From positions 1 through 61,693 of the forward strand of contig CAJCID010000117.1 of assembly GCA_903970305.1 (NCBI GenBank): a stretch of 61,693 nt of DNA. The letters are read 5' to 3'. Below are positions 9,258 to 18,685 of this stretch, piece by piece. This DNA is from Rhodospirillales bacterium. GTDB taxonomy: Bacteria > Pseudomonadota > Gammaproteobacteria > Burkholderiales > Burkholderiaceae_D. A model generated the notes under the pieces. It ran no database searches, was not told where the DNA came from, and saw nothing but the letters and a program-made list of their open reading frames with translations. Position numbers and translations under genes: made by a program. Positions within the stretch are counted from its first letter, which is position 1, and the number at the start of each line of letters is the position of its first letter.

Positions 9258-9596
9258 ATGTCCGAAAGTGAAGAACTGGCCCGCCTCGCCGAGCTCCATG
9301 ACCGCGGCGTCTTGACCGACGAGGAATTTTCCCGGGCGAAGGCACGTGTGCTCGGTGGAGCATTCTACCCGCATGATATTCCAGTGGTCGGCGCACTCAA
9401 TGCACTGCGTCGCACTCGCTACGATCGCTGGTTCGGGGGCGTGTGCGGCGGGATTGGTCGAAGCACCGACACGCCCCCGTGGGTCTGGAGGCTCATCTTT
9501 ACGCTACTCGTGCTCTGCGGCGGTACGGGCTTCCTCGCGTATCTGCTCTTGTGGCTGTTCGTGCCCATCGAGCCCCTCCTGGTCCGTTCCGCCTAA
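9258..9596 (+). CDS. SHOCT-PspC domain membrane protein
   Basis: 112 aa. Residues 3-35 form a short SHOCT-like helix pair (ELARLAELHDRGVLTDEEFSRAK), and residues about 48-108 form a PspC domain containing RWFGGVCGGIG and one long membrane segment (WRLIFTLLVLCGGTGFLAYLLLWLFVPI). PspC proteins take part in the envelope phage-shock response; this one stands alone without pspA or pspB. AGGAG lies 11 bases upstream of the ATG. Confidence 0.8.
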   Translation: MSESEELARLAELHDRGVLTDEEFSRAKARVLGGAFYPHDIPVVGALNALRRTRYDRWFGGVCGGIGRSTDTPPWVWRLIFTLLVLCGGTGFLAYLLLWLFVPIEPLLVRSA

Positions 9597-9648
9597 CCCA
9601 GCGAGCCCTGCTCCGAGGGTCGCCCCGCGCCGCCATGCCCTTCATCGA

Positions 9649-10017
9649 TCAACCCGGAGCGTGACACACCGCCTCGATGTTGTGTCCGTCCGGGTCCAGA
9701 AGGAATGCGCCATAATAGTTGGCGTGGTAGTGCGGGCGCAGTCCGGGGGCACCGTGGTCACGTCCGCCCGCCAAGAGTCCCGTCCGGTGAAACGTATCCA
9801 CGAGCAGTCGACTGTCGACGGCGAAGGCGATATGGGCCCCGGTAAGCGGGGCTTCGCGTGCCCCGATCCAGAAGAAGGCCTTACCCTTCGTGCCATAGCC
9901 TACGAACCTTTCTTCGAATGCGTACAGCTGAGCGATTCCGATCGCGCCAAAGACCGAGTCGTAGAAGGCGACTGACTTCTTCAGGTCCGTGACGCCGATG
10001 GTGACGTGGTCGAGCAT
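9649..10017 (-). CDS. VOC family protein (glyoxalase/bleomycin-resistance-like)
   Basis: 122 aa, one VOC module. It begins MLDHVTIGVTDLKKSVAFYD, the usual first beta-alpha unit with a His metal ligand, and closes with GAFLLDPDGHNIEAVCH, where Glu would be the last ligand. The middle carries GAHIAFAVDSR. Proteins like this are widespread with unknown substrate. GGAGTCC precedes the ATG at 10017. Confidence 0.8.
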   Translation of the reverse strand: MLDHVTIGVTDLKKSVAFYDSVFGAIGIAQLYAFEERFVGYGTKGKAFFWIGAREAPLTGAHIAFAVDSRLLVDTFHRTGLLAGGRDHGAPGLRPHYHANYYGAFLLDPDGHNIEAVCHAPG

Positions 10018-10106
10018 GATGGACTCCTTTTGTTCTGGGCCGAGGGGAGGGTCCCGGGTCTGGACTGGCGAATAGACGTTCTCACGCGCGCCCGCTCAAC
10101 CCGGGG

Positions 10107-10577
10107 TCAAGCGGGAACAGGCTCGATGCGGACATCGGTCTTGACCGAATTGGCAATGAAGCACTCGTCATGAGCCGTCTCGTGCATCGCCTCGATCTCG
10201 CTTCGAGTGGGAAGTTGGGTGCCCGAGAACGCGACCTCTGGCCTTAACGTCACTTCGGTCATCGCCATCTTGCCCAGGCCGTTGCGCGCCATGGTCCCGG
10301 TGGCCTCATCAGAGTAGCGCTCCACCGTAAAGCCGCGTTGTGCTGCAATCGAGAGGAACCAGAGCATGTGGCAGCTCGCGAGCGAGGCGACGAAGGCTTC
10401 TTCCGGATCGATCGCGGCGTTGTCCGACCAGGGCAGGGGCACAACATGGGGTGAGGACGAGCCCGCTATCTCCAGTCCGCCGTCAAAGCGCAGGGTATGC
10501 CTGCGGCTGTACCGGTTGGCCAGAAAGTCCTCTTCGCGATCCCGGCTCCACAATACGCTCGCGCCATAGTGCGCCAT
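10107..10577 (-). CDS. OsmC family peroxiredoxin-like protein
   Basis: 156 aa from the ATG at 10577, which follows GAGGAGGACAAG. The OsmC fold is indicated by NPEEAFVASLASCHMLWFL-like sequence (here DPEEAFVASLASCHMLWFL), with the first redox Cys in ASCH, and by HDECFIANSVKTDV, which holds the second Cys near the C-terminus. Both peroxidatic cysteines are thus present. It should reduce organic hydroperoxides. It is distinct from the Ohr protein at 35110. Confidence 0.83.
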   Translation of the reverse strand: MAHYGASVLWSRDREEDFLANRYSRRHTLRFDGGLEIAGSSSPHVVPLPWSDNAAIDPEEAFVASLASCHMLWFLSIAAQRGFTVERYSDEATGTMARNGLGKMAMTEVTLRPEVAFSGTQLPTRSEIEAMHETAHDECFIANSVKTDVRIEPVPA

Positions 10578-10768
10578 CTTGTCCTCCTCGATCGGTGTGC
10601 TCGGGCTCGGGCCTAACCTTGGTGTTCCTTCTGCGGGCGGCGCCTGCTCTTCCACGGGTACCATTCTAGAGGAACGAGGTACCTTCAGTCCTCTTCATGT
10701 ACATTGTTGCCCGGAGATCCCCTTTCTAGTTCGGCGACACCTCGCCTTCGATCCGCCAGCAAACCATC

Positions 10769-11677
10769 GTGACCTATTCCGAAGATTCCGCCTATCTCCC
10801 GCGACAGCAGGGTAGATCCCGATTCCAACGCTTAAACGGCCTGCATTATCACCTGCGCGAATGGGGTGATGAGAATGCGCCCCTCCTGGTGCTCGTGCAT
10901 GGATGGATGGATGTCTCGGCCTCCTTTCAGTTTCTTGTCGACCAGTTCCAGTCCGACTGGCATGTGGTGGCCCCAGACTGGCGCGGCTATGGCCTGACCG
11001 AATGGAGTCATCAGAAGTGCTACTGGATTCCTGACTATCTGGCGGATCTGGACGCACTGCTCGAACTGATCTCCCCCGAGGAGCCCGTCCGTCTGGTCGG
11101 CCACAGCATGGGTGGCAACATCGCCACGCTCTATGCCGGCGTGCGACCGGCCCGCATCAGAAGCCTCGTGAATCTGGAAGGCTTGGGACTACCCGGCGAG
11201 TCCGCGGAGGCGGCTGCCGGACGGCTGGCGAAATGGCTGGGCGAAATGCGCAATCCGCCGACCATGAAATCCTATGCGTCGCGGGCCGAGGTCGTCTCGC
11301 GCCTGCAAAAGACCAATCCGAGACTGCCCCCGGCGCGCGCCTGGTTCCTTGCTGAGCACTGGTCTGAAGAAGGTACCGACGGGCGCTACGCGATCCTGGG
11401 CGATCCGGCGCACAAGGTCAGTAATGCCTACATCTACCGTGCCGACGAGGCGCGCGCGATCTGGAGCGCGATCACGGCTCCCGTACTCTGGGTCATGGCA
11501 AAGGAATCCGACTATGCACGCCGCATGGAAGCGCATCCGGGTTACGCCGAGCGCATCGCCAGCATCGCCCAGGTCGAGCGCGTCTGGGTCGAGGCTGCCG
11601 GTCACATGATGCATCACGACCAACCGGAGGTCCTGGCACCCCTGATCGAGGAGTTCTTCGCGCGGACTGCGAACTGA
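10769..11677 (+). CDS. Alpha/beta hydrolase
   Basis: 302 aa. The oxyanion region is LVHGWMDVSASFQ, the nucleophile elbow is GHSMGG (Ser), and the terminal His sits in AAGHMMHHDQPEV; the acid is probably in the segment after VLWVMAKESDY. The spacing matches the esterase/haloalkane dehalogenase-like family, and DWRGYG is typical. The start is a GTG at 10769; the next in-frame ATGs would cut into the first strands. The substrate is unknown. The gene may run with the PHP gene 64 bases downstream. Confidence 0.85.
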   Translation: MTYSEDSAYLPRQQGRSRFQRLNGLHYHLREWGDENAPLLVLVHGWMDVSASFQFLVDQFQSDWHVVAPDWRGYGLTEWSHQKCYWIPDYLADLDALLELISPEEPVRLVGHSMGGNIATLYAGVRPARIRSLVNLEGLGLPGESAEAAAGRLAKWLGEMRNPPTMKSYASRAEVVSRLQKTNPRLPPARAWFLAEHWSEEGTDGRYAILGDPAHKVSNAYIYRADEARAIWSAITAPVLWVMAKESDYARRMEAHPGYAERIASIAQVERVWVEAAGHMMHHDQPEVLAPLIEEFFARTAN

Positions 11678-11741
11678 TCTCCCGGGGGCGGAGCGAAGAT
11701 TTCCTCTGCGAGCCTGGCCCTGCCTGGCGTAAAATGGCGTC

Positions 11742-12602
11742 ATGGATACTGTGTGCCACGATCTACGGCTGCTCAATGCGGACCTGCACTGCCATTCGAC
11801 GGTTTCGGACGGCACCTTGTCGCCCACGGTCCTGGCACAAAGGGCAAAGGAGCATGGCGTCGAGTTGTGGTCGCTCACCGACCATGACGAGTTGGGCGGG
11901 CAGGCCGAGGCCGAGGCGGCGGCGCTGGCTTTGGGGATGCGGTATGCCTCGGGCGTCGAGATCTCGGTCAGCTGGGCCGGTGAGACCTTGCACATCGTGG
12001 GATTGCGCATTGATCATCGCTCGGCGGTCCTGCGCGCGGGTCTCGAGGCGGTGCGCAGTGGGCGGGCGCGCCGGGCGCGGGCGATCGGCGACGAACTCGC
12101 CGCGGCCGGTATTGCCGGGGCATTCGAAGGGGCGCTCGGCTTTGTCGGCAATCCCGATCTCGTCAGCCGCACCCATTTCGCACGCTTTCTGGTGGACTCT
12201 GGCGTGTGCGCCGACGTCCATGCGGTGTTTTCTAACTATCTCGTCTTCGGTAAGCCAGGTTACGTGCCGATGATCTGGGCGAGCCTTGGCGATGCGCTCG
12301 GATGGATCCAAGATGCAGGCGGTATAGCTGTCGTGGCCCATCCGGGACGCTACCGTTTGAGTCGCCTTGCGATGCAGGAGATGCTCGGCGAATTCAAGGA
12401 TCTGGGCGGTGCGGCCATCGAAGTCGTCACGGGCAGTCACACCCCGGACCAATACCGTGAATACGCGGCGCTCGCTTTGGACTATGGATTCCTCGCCTCA
12501 AGGGGCTCGGACTTCCACAGCCCCGGGGAAAGCCATATCGAACTGGGTTCCTTGCCCGCACTTCCCGACACCCTCACTCCCGTTTGGCATAACTGGTTCT
12601 GA
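11742..12602 (+). CDS. PHP-domain phosphoesterase (RNase AM / TrpH-like)
   Basis: 286 aa. The PHP metal motifs are clear: DLHCHSTVSDGTLSP near the N-terminus (HxH), LTDHDELGG, GVEISVSW, AVVAHPGRY and ASRGSDFHSPGE. Family members hydrolyse 3',5'-nucleoside bisphosphates or trim RNA 5' ends (RNase AM, E. coli TrpH/YciV). The next gene is a YciO-like protein, the same pairing as yciV-yciO in enterobacteria, which supports the assignment. Confidence 0.85.
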   Translation: MDTVCHDLRLLNADLHCHSTVSDGTLSPTVLAQRAKEHGVELWSLTDHDELGGQAEAEAAALALGMRYASGVEISVSWAGETLHIVGLRIDHRSAVLRAGLEAVRSGRARRARAIGDELAAAGIAGAFEGALGFVGNPDLVSRTHFARFLVDSGVCADVHAVFSNYLVFGKPGYVPMIWASLGDALGWIQDAGGIAVVAHPGRYRLSRLAMQEMLGEFKDLGGAAIEVVTGSHTPDQYREYAALALDYGFLASRGSDFHSPGESHIELGSLPALPDTLTPVWHNWF

Positions 12603-12657
12603 CAGAGCCGGGTCCAGCGCGCGGCTTGACGCCGCGTGGGCTCGGCCCGCACGACCC

Positions 12658-13308
12658 ATGGCGCAATATTTCGTCATTCATCCCGATAACCCGCAGCCGC
12701 GGCTGGTGCGCCAGGCGGTCGACATCGTCCAACAGGGCGGCGTGATCGCCGTGCCGACCGACTCCTGCTATGCCTTGTGTTGTCATCTGGACGATCGCGA
12801 GGCCGTCACGCGTCTGCGGCGCATCCGGGCGGTCGATGAGAACCATCATCTGACGCTGTTGTGTCGGGACCTCTCCGAGATCGCCCAGTATGCCCAGATC
12901 GACAACACCCAGTATCGGCTCTTGAAGGCCACGACCCCGGGGCCCTATACGTTCATCCTGGAAGCCACGCGCGAGGTGCCCAAGCGGCTGTCCCATCCCT
13001 CGCGCAAGACGATTGGCCTGCGCGTCCCAGAAAACCCGATCGCCCGGGCACTCCTTGAGGAACTGGGTCAGCCACTCCTGGGCACGACGCTCATCCTTCC
13101 GGGCCAGTCGGAACCTCTGACGAGCGGCTGGGAGATCCGCGAGGAACTCGAGCCTGTCATCGATCTTGTCATCGACGGCGGTGCCTGCGGGCTTGAGCCT
13201 ACGACGGTGGTGGATCTGACCGGTGCCGCGCCGGCCTTGATTCGCGCCGGCCGCGGTTCGCTCAAGCCTTTCGGATTCGCCGACACCGGTAATGGGCCGA
13301 GCGGGTAG
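12658..13308 (+). CDS. YciO-like (Sua5/YrdC family) protein
   Basis: 216 aa from the ATG at 12658. YrdC-fold signatures are GGVIAVPTDSCYALCC (usual form PTDTvYGL), LLCRDLSEIAQYA, GPYTFILEATREVPKRL and TIGLRVPENPIARALL, then TVVDLTG. This matches YciO, the paralogue of the threonylcarbamoyl-AMP synthase TsaC; YciO has weak t6A-related activity and an uncertain main role. It lies downstream of the PHP gene and just upstream of the M50 protease. Confidence 0.85.
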   Translation: MAQYFVIHPDNPQPRLVRQAVDIVQQGGVIAVPTDSCYALCCHLDDREAVTRLRRIRAVDENHHLTLLCRDLSEIAQYAQIDNTQYRLLKATTPGPYTFILEATREVPKRLSHPSRKTIGLRVPENPIARALLEELGQPLLGTTLILPGQSEPLTSGWEIREELEPVIDLVIDGGACGLEPTTVVDLTGAAPALIRAGRGSLKPFGFADTGNGPSG

Positions 13309-13311
13309 CGC

Positions 13312-13320
13312 TGTTACAAT
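13312..13320 (+). promoter_or_regulatory. Possible extended -10 promoter (TGTTACAAT) before the M50 gene
   Basis: TGTTACAAT fits an extended -10 element. It ends six bases before the ATG at 13327, so transcription from it would begin at or next to the start codon and give a leaderless message. No good -35 is present. Confidence 0.3.
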
Positions 13321-13326
13321 CGGAAC

Positions 13327-14013
13327 ATGGAATCCTCGGTTAGGGCGGTGCAACTGATCACCGTCTACATCCTCCCGATCATCTTCGCCATCACCCTGCA
13401 CGAAGCGGCCCACGGCTATGTCGCGCGCTATTTCGGGGACTCGACGGCCTATCTGCAGGGTCGAATCAGCCTGAATCCGATGCGCCACATCGACCCGATC
13501 GGCACGATCCTCATGCCAATCATTACCTTGGTCCTCTCGGCCTTCTCCAGTGGCTCGGGGTTTCTCTTCGGCTGGGCCAAGCCGGTCCCGGTCAGCTTCG
13601 GAAATCTGCGCAACCCCAAGCGCGACATGCTCTGGGTCGCGCTCGCGGGGCCTGCGATGAACCTCTTGATGGCGATCTTCTGGGAGGCCTTCCTGAAGCT
13701 GCAGCTCTCGACCCATCTTGATGAGGCGTTTTTCATCGACATGGCGCGCGTGGGCGTGCGCATCAACCTGATGTTCATGCTGCTCAATCTGCTGCCGATC
13801 CTGCCGCTCGACGGGGGTCGCATCGTCGTGAGCCTCCTGCCACCCAAGGCCGCCTGGAAGTTCGCCCAGCTCGAACCCTATGGCCTCTACATCCTTTTGC
13901 TCCTGGTCATGATCCCCGGTGTGCTCTCGACGATCCTCGTGCCTCCTCTTTCGGTAGCGAGCGCACTCTTGCAGATTCTTTTCAACATACCAATGTCCAG
14001 CTATGTATCCTGA
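13327..14013 (+). CDS. Site-2 protease family (M50) membrane metallopeptidase
   Basis: 228 aa, polytopic. The zinc motif HEAAHG (HExxH) lies in the first membrane segment and the third ligand in NLLPILPLDGGRIV (xDG) near residue 160. This short form without a PDZ domain is the Rip/YwhC-like group, whose substrates are mostly unknown. The 3' end overlaps the trpS start by 11 bases. There is little ribosome-site sequence before the ATG. Confidence 0.88.
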   Translation: MESSVRAVQLITVYILPIIFAITLHEAAHGYVARYFGDSTAYLQGRISLNPMRHIDPIGTILMPIITLVLSAFSSGSGFLFGWAKPVPVSFGNLRNPKRDMLWVALAGPAMNLLMAIFWEAFLKLQLSTHLDEAFFIDMARVGVRINLMFMLLNLLPILPLDGGRIVVSLLPPKAAWKFAQLEPYGLYILLLLVMIPGVLSTILVPPLSVASALLQILFNIPMSSYVS

Positions 14014-15205
14014 TCGGGTCCTCTCGGGAATGCGCCCTACCGGCGCACTGCACATCGGGCACTATCATGGCGCCCTGAAGAACTGGGTGCAGCTGCAAAA
14101 CGAGTTTCCCTGCTTTTTCTTCGTGGCCGACTGGCATGCCCTGACGACCGTCTACGACGAGACCGAACTGATCGGCCGTAACGTCTGGGAGATGCTCATC
14201 GACTGGCTTGCGGCGGGGATCGATCCGAACCAGTCGACGATCTTCATCCAGTCGCGCGTGCCCGAGCACGCCGAACTGACGCTGCTCTTGGGCATGTCCA
14301 CTCCGCTTGGCTGGCTCGAACGCGTGCCCACCTACAAGGACCAGATCGAAAAGCTCTCTCACAAGGACCTGACCACCTATGGATTTCTCGGCTATCCGCT
14401 GATGCAGGCCGCCGACATCCTGATCTACCGGGCCAGTTTGGTGCCGGTCGGAGAAGACCAGGTGCCTCATATCGAGATGACGCGCGAGATCGCGCGGCGC
14501 TTTAACCATCTGTTCGGGCGCGAGCCCGGATTCGAGCAGAAGGCGCGTGAGGCGGTCAAGAAGTTAGGCGGCAAGCGCGCCAAACTCTACGATGAGTTGC
14601 GCATGCGCCATCAGCAGCATGGCGACGACGACGCGCTTGAACAGGGTCGTGCGCTCCTGGCGGACGCGCAGAGTCTGTCGATGGGCGACCGCGAACGGCT
14701 CTTCGGCTTCCTCGAGGGTTCGCGCAAGCTGATCCTCGTCGAGCCGCATGCGCGGCTGAGCGCCGCGCCGCGCCTGCCAGGCTTGGATGGTCAGAAAATG
14801 AGCAAGAGCTACGGCAACGCGCTCGCCATGCGCGAGGAGCCCGCCGAGGTCACGCGCAAGATCAGGACCATGCCCACCGACCCCGCGCGCGTGAGGCGCA
14901 CCGATCCGGGCGAACCGGAGCTCTGCCCGGTGTGGCAACTGCACCTGGTGTACTCCGACGAAGCCACGCGCCAATGGGTCCAGGTCGGGTGCCGCACGGC
15001 GGGTATCGGCTGCCTGGAGTGCAAGCAACCGGTCATAGACGCGATCCTCGCCGAACAGGGGCCGATCCGCGAGCGCGCCCAGGTCTACCTGGACGACCCG
15101 ACGCTCCTGCGCAATATCGTCGCCGATGGCTGCGATCGCGCCCGCAAGGCCGCGCAGGAGACCATGCGCGATGTTCGCGAAGCGATGGGACTCGCGTATT
15201 CCTGA
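14003..15205 (+). CDS. trpS: Tryptophanyl-tRNA synthetase
   Basis: 400 aa, class I synthetase charging tRNA-Trp. The HIGH-type motif is GALHIGHYHGA near residue 13 and the KMSKS loop is GQKMSKSYGNA near residue 265. Motifs such as YPLMQAADILIYRA and VPVGEDQVPHIE are typical. It is longer than the 334-aa E. coli enzyme, with an insertion around residues 180-240, as in many betaproteobacterial TrpS. It overlaps the upstream M50 gene by 11 bases and is followed four bases on by a methyltransferase. Confidence 0.95.
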   Translation: MYPDRVLSGMRPTGALHIGHYHGALKNWVQLQNEFPCFFFVADWHALTTVYDETELIGRNVWEMLIDWLAAGIDPNQSTIFIQSRVPEHAELTLLLGMSTPLGWLERVPTYKDQIEKLSHKDLTTYGFLGYPLMQAADILIYRASLVPVGEDQVPHIEMTREIARRFNHLFGREPGFEQKAREAVKKLGGKRAKLYDELRMRHQQHGDDDALEQGRALLADAQSLSMGDRERLFGFLEGSRKLILVEPHARLSAAPRLPGLDGQKMSKSYGNALAMREEPAEVTRKIRTMPTDPARVRRTDPGEPELCPVWQLHLVYSDEATRQWVQVGCRTAGIGCLECKQPVIDAILAEQGPIRERAQVYLDDPTLLRNIVADGCDRARKAAQETMRDVREAMGLAYS

Positions 15206-15209
15206 GACC

Positions 15210-15758
15210 ATGGTGCAGGTCCGAGACGAGCTCCTGCCGGCATCGCCCTGGGTGCTGCGTTTCGCTCCCCTGCTTAGGCCAGAGGGTGTGGTCCTTGACC
15301 TGGCTTGCGGATCGGGTCGCCACGCGCTTGCGCTGGGCGAGCTCGGTCACCGCGTGGTTGCGGTGGATCGGGATCCTTTGGCCCTGGCGCGCTTTACCGC
15401 ACACGAGAAGCATCACGTCGATCTGGAGGCAGGGGGCTGGCCGTTCGGTGCGCGCCGCTTCGATGGTATTGTCGTCACCAACTATCTCCATCGCCCGTTT
15501 CTTGCGCAGCTTGGCGCTGCATTGGCGCCCGATGGGGTCCTGATCTACGAGACCTTCGCCCAGGGCAATGGCGAGTTCGGTCGACCTTCGAATCCCGACT
15601 TTCTGCTCGCCCCGGGGGAATTGCTCGACGCGGCGCGCGGGCTGCGCATCGTGGCCTTCGAGGAGGGCTACGTCGCCGCACCGAAACCGGCCTTCGTGCA
15701 GCGCATTTGCGCAGTGCGACACGAGGGCAATACGCCTGCCAAGCGCTACAAGTTGTGA
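15210..15758 (+). CDS. Class I SAM-dependent methyltransferase
   Basis: 182 aa from the ATG at 15210, four bases after trpS. Motif I is [20 protein letters not shown] and motif II is [36 protein letters not shown] is the segment seen in TehB/YcgJ-like proteins of betaproteobacteria. A longer frame from 15126 overlaps trpS and adds no homology. It is likely cotranscribed with trpS; the substrate is unknown. Confidence 0.83.
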   Translation: MVQVRDELLPASPWVLRFAPLLRPEGVVLDLACGSGRHALALGELGHRVVAVDRDPLALARFTAHEKHHVDLEAGGWPFGARRFDGIVVTNYLHRPFLAQLGAALAPDGVLIYETFAQGNGEFGRPSNPDFLLAPGELLDAARGLRIVAFEEGYVAAPKPAFVQRICAVRHEGNTPAKRYKL

Positions 15759-15823
15759 CCCCCCATGCCGCCCATGCCTCGCCAAATCCGCTAGAATCGC
15801 TGTTTTCCCGACCCACTCCGCTC

Positions 15824-16702
15824 ATGATTGAAGGCAGCCTGGTTGCCCTTGTCACGCCGATGCACCCAGACGGCAGTCTGGACTTTGAGGGCTGGCGTAA
15901 GCTGATCGACTGGCACATCAGCGAGGGGACCGATGGCATCGTCGCGGTCGGCACGACCGGTGAATCGCCCACAGTGAGCGTCGCCGAGCATTGCGAGTTG
16001 ATTCGACTCGCAGTCGAATACGCCGCCCGGCGCATTCCCATCATCGCGGGTACGGGCGGCAATTCCACGGCAGAGGCGATCGAGTTGACGCGTTATGCGA
16101 AAAGCGTGGGCGCAGACGCGGCCCTCTCGGTCGTGCCCTATTACAACCGTCCGACCCAGGAAGGGATCTATCAACATTTCCGCACGATCGCCGAGACCGT
16201 CGACTTGCCTTTGATCATCTACAACGTCCCGGGCCGCACGGTCGCTGATGCGAGCAACGAGACGGTGCTAAGGCTTGCAGAGGTCCCGGGGATCGTCGGC
16301 ATCAAGGACGCAACGGGCGACATCGGGCGCGGCGTGGCCCTGATCGCCCGCGCGCCGGCCGACTTTGCCGTATACAGCGGCGATGATCCGACGGCAGTCG
16401 CCCTGATGCTTCTGGGTGGACGCGGCAACATCTCGGTCAGCGCCAATGTGGCGCCACGGGCCATGCACGAGCTCTGCAGGGCGGCCCTTGCGGGCGACGC
16501 GCACGCGGCGCGGGAGTGGCACTTCAAGACGCTCGCGCTGCACAAGACGCTCTTCGTCGAGGCCAATCCGATTCCCGTCAAGTGGGCGCTTGGCGCGATG
16601 GGGAAGATCGAGTCGGGAATCCGGCTGCCGCTCGTGCCGCTATCGAACGCATTCCACGAGCCGGTGCGCACCGCGTTGCGCCAAGCCGGCATTGCCATTT
16701 GA
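15824..16702 (+). CDS. dapA: 4-Hydroxy-tetrahydrodipicolinate synthase
   Basis: 292 aa, the standard length. DapA condenses pyruvate with aspartate semialdehyde as the first step of lysine and diaminopimelate synthesis. The Schiff-base Lys161 is in GIKDATGD, Tyr133 in IIYNVPGRT, Tyr107 in [12 protein letters not shown], and Thr44-Thr45 in GTTGESPT, all in E. coli numbering. It starts a dapA-bamC-MBL run, an order common in betaproteobacteria. Confidence 0.96.
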   Translation: MIEGSLVALVTPMHPDGSLDFEGWRKLIDWHISEGTDGIVAVGTTGESPTVSVAEHCELIRLAVEYAARRIPIIAGTGGNSTAEAIELTRYAKSVGADAALSVVPYYNRPTQEGIYQHFRTIAETVDLPLIIYNVPGRTVADASNETVLRLAEVPGIVGIKDATGDIGRGVALIARAPADFAVYSGDDPTAVALMLLGGRGNISVSANVAPRAMHELCRAALAGDAHAAREWHFKTLALHKTLFVEANPIPVKWALGAMGKIESGIRLPLVPLSNAFHEPVRTALRQAGIAI

Positions 16703-16724
16703 ATCGAACCTGGACCCCTATCGC

Positions 16725-17894
16725 ATGATGACATTCCGTACTTCCCGCATCCTGGTGCTGTCGATCCCATTGCTCTGGCTTGGGGCCTGCAGTTCCGTGA
16801 CGGATATCTTCTCCGGAGACAAGGTCGACTACAAGAGTGCCTCGGATCAGCCCATTCGCAACAAGCTCGAAATGCCGCCGGACTTGAGCACACTGCCCAA
16901 GGACGACCGCTTTAACATGCCCAATGTGCCGACCAACCTGTCCACCTACACGGCCGACAAGGCTAAGCAGACTGGCGCACCGGCACCGGGCTCGACCGAG
17001 GTGCTACCCACGATCTCGGGCGCCCATCTGGAGCGGGCAGGCGGGCAACGCTGGCTCGTCGTCAGCGAGTCCCCGGAAAAACTCTGGCCGATCCTGCACG
17101 ACTTCTGGCAGGAGAACGGTTTTCTGATCAAGGTCGATTCGCCCCAGACGGGCATCATGGAGACCGATTGGGCCGAGAACCGGGCGAAGTTACCGCTGGA
17201 TTTCGTGCGCCGCAATCTCGGCACTGCTCTGGACAGCATCTACGATACCGGTGAGCGGGACAAATTCAGAACGCGCTTGGAGCGCAGGCCCGATGGCGGC
17301 AGCGAGATCTACATCAGCCATCGTGGCATGGTCGAAGTGGTCACGAGCCAGCAGAGCCAGACGACGCTTTGGACGCAGCGGCCCACCGATCCTGAGCTCG
17401 AGGCCGAATTTCTGCGCCGCCTCTTGGTTCGTCTGGGGGCAGCTGAAGAGAAGGCCAAGACGATCGTCGCCCAAGGGGGGAACCCTGGCGCCCCGGGAGC
17501 GCCTGCCGCAGCCGAAGTGCGTGCCCAACTCGTCACGCAGCCTGGCGGTTTGAGCTACGTGGAGATTCCCGATCCCTTCGATCGCGCCTGGCGCCGGGTC
17601 GGTCTTGCGCTCGATCGCGTCAGCTTCACCGTCGTCGACCGCGATCGCTCCCAGGGGATCTACTACGTGCGCTACGTCGATCCAAAGACCGACGACAAGG
17701 ATCGGCCGGGATTCATCACCCGAATCTTCAGTTCCGACGACAAGAGCAAGCTGGCCGAGCAATATCGCATCGTCGTCAAGACCCAGACCGGCGGCAGCGC
17801 GAGCCGCATCCAGGTCCAGAACAAGGACGGTGCTCCAGAGGCGGGTGATGCCGGCACGCGGATCCTCGCGCTCCTTAACGACCAGTTGAAGTAG
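16725..17894 (+). CDS. bamC: Outer membrane assembly lipoprotein BamC
   Basis: 389 aa. A lipoprotein signal with lipobox LGAC ends near residue 24, followed by the long unstructured N-terminal region of BamC (DKVDYKSASDQPIRNKLEMPPDL), which binds BamD. Two helix-grip domains follow: about 95-215 (GGQRWLVVSESPEKLWPILHDFW) and 265-385 (YVEIPDPFDRAWRRVG). BamC is an accessory subunit of the BAM complex inserting outer-membrane proteins. It follows dapA by 22 bases, as in E. coli (dapA-bamC). Confidence 0.93.
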   Translation: MMTFRTSRILVLSIPLLWLGACSSVTDIFSGDKVDYKSASDQPIRNKLEMPPDLSTLPKDDRFNMPNVPTNLSTYTADKAKQTGAPAPGSTEVLPTISGAHLERAGGQRWLVVSESPEKLWPILHDFWQENGFLIKVDSPQTGIMETDWAENRAKLPLDFVRRNLGTALDSIYDTGERDKFRTRLERRPDGGSEIYISHRGMVEVVTSQQSQTTLWTQRPTDPELEAEFLRRLLVRLGAAEEKAKTIVAQGGNPGAPGAPAAAEVRAQLVTQPGGLSYVEIPDPFDRAWRRVGLALDRVSFTVVDRDRSQGIYYVRYVDPKTDDKDRPGFITRIFSSDDKSKLAEQYRIVVKTQTGGSASRIQVQNKDGAPEAGDAGTRILALLNDQLK

Positions 17895-17898
17895 GCCG

Positions 17899-18672
17899 AT
17901 GCGCTTTGCCTCGCTGGGTAGCGGCAGTGAGGGCAATGGACTGGTCGTCGAAGGCAACGGAGCCCGGCCCTGCCGGATTCTGCTTGATTGTGGATTCACA
18001 CTGAAGGAGACCGAGCGCCGCATGGCGCGCCTCGGACTCGCCCCGCAGACGCTCACCGCACTCGTCGTGACCCATGAACATGGAGATCACATCTCGGGTG
18101 TCTTCAAGCTTGCGCGGCGCTACCAGCTACCGGTCTGGATGACCTTTGGGACCGCACGTGGGCTCGAGCCCGGCACGACCGAAGGGGTCGAACTCAACTA
18201 TTGCGAGCCCGGGCGCGCCTTCGCGATCAAGGGCCTCGAGGTGCTGCCCTACGCCGTTCCCCACGATGCGCGCGAGCCTGTCCAGTATGTCTTTTCTGAC
18301 GGCGCGCGTCGGCTTGCGGTGCTGACCGACGCGGGATCCCCCACGACCCACATCATCGGCATGCTCGATGGTTGCCATGCGCTGGTCCTGGAATGCAACC
18401 ATGATCCCGAACTGTTGCGTGACTCGAGCTATCCGCCCTCTTTGAAGTTGCGCATCGGTGGCGCCTTTGGCCACCTCGCCAATGACGTTGCCGCCGAGAT
18501 CTTGTCCCGGATCGATCGAAAGCATCTGTCTTGCATCGTCGCTGCCCATTTGAGCCGCACCAACAATACGCCCGCGCTGGCTCGGGCTGCGCTCGCCGGA
18601 GTGCTCGGGTGCGCGGGCGACGAAGTCTTGGTCGCCGACCAGGAGCGCGGTTGGGACTGGACCCCGGTGTGA
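17899..18672 (+). CDS. MBL-fold metal-dependent hydrolase (YycJ/WalJ-like)
   Basis: 257 aa. It starts MRFASLGSGSEGNGLVVEG, typical of this group. The zinc motif is THEHGDHISG, with downstream ligands in VLTDAGSPT and ECNHD and in AHLSRTNNTP. Proteins of this subgroup are exonuclease-like MBL enzymes. It begins four bases after bamC and probably shares its transcript. Confidence 0.88.
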   Translation: MRFASLGSGSEGNGLVVEGNGARPCRILLDCGFTLKETERRMARLGLAPQTLTALVVTHEHGDHISGVFKLARRYQLPVWMTFGTARGLEPGTTEGVELNYCEPGRAFAIKGLEVLPYAVPHDAREPVQYVFSDGARRLAVLTDAGSPTTHIIGMLDGCHALVLECNHDPELLRDSSYPPSLKLRIGGAFGHLANDVAAEILSRIDRKHLSCIVAAHLSRTNNTPALARAALAGVLGCAGDEVLVADQERGWDWTPV

Positions 18673-18685
18673 GGTCCTGCGCAGC

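Noticed and set aside
12574-14055. A 493-codon reverse frame opposite the YciO and M50 genes
   Set aside because: It is a long antisense shadow of two well-supported genes, rich in His, Gln, Arg and Asp, without any recognisable domain.
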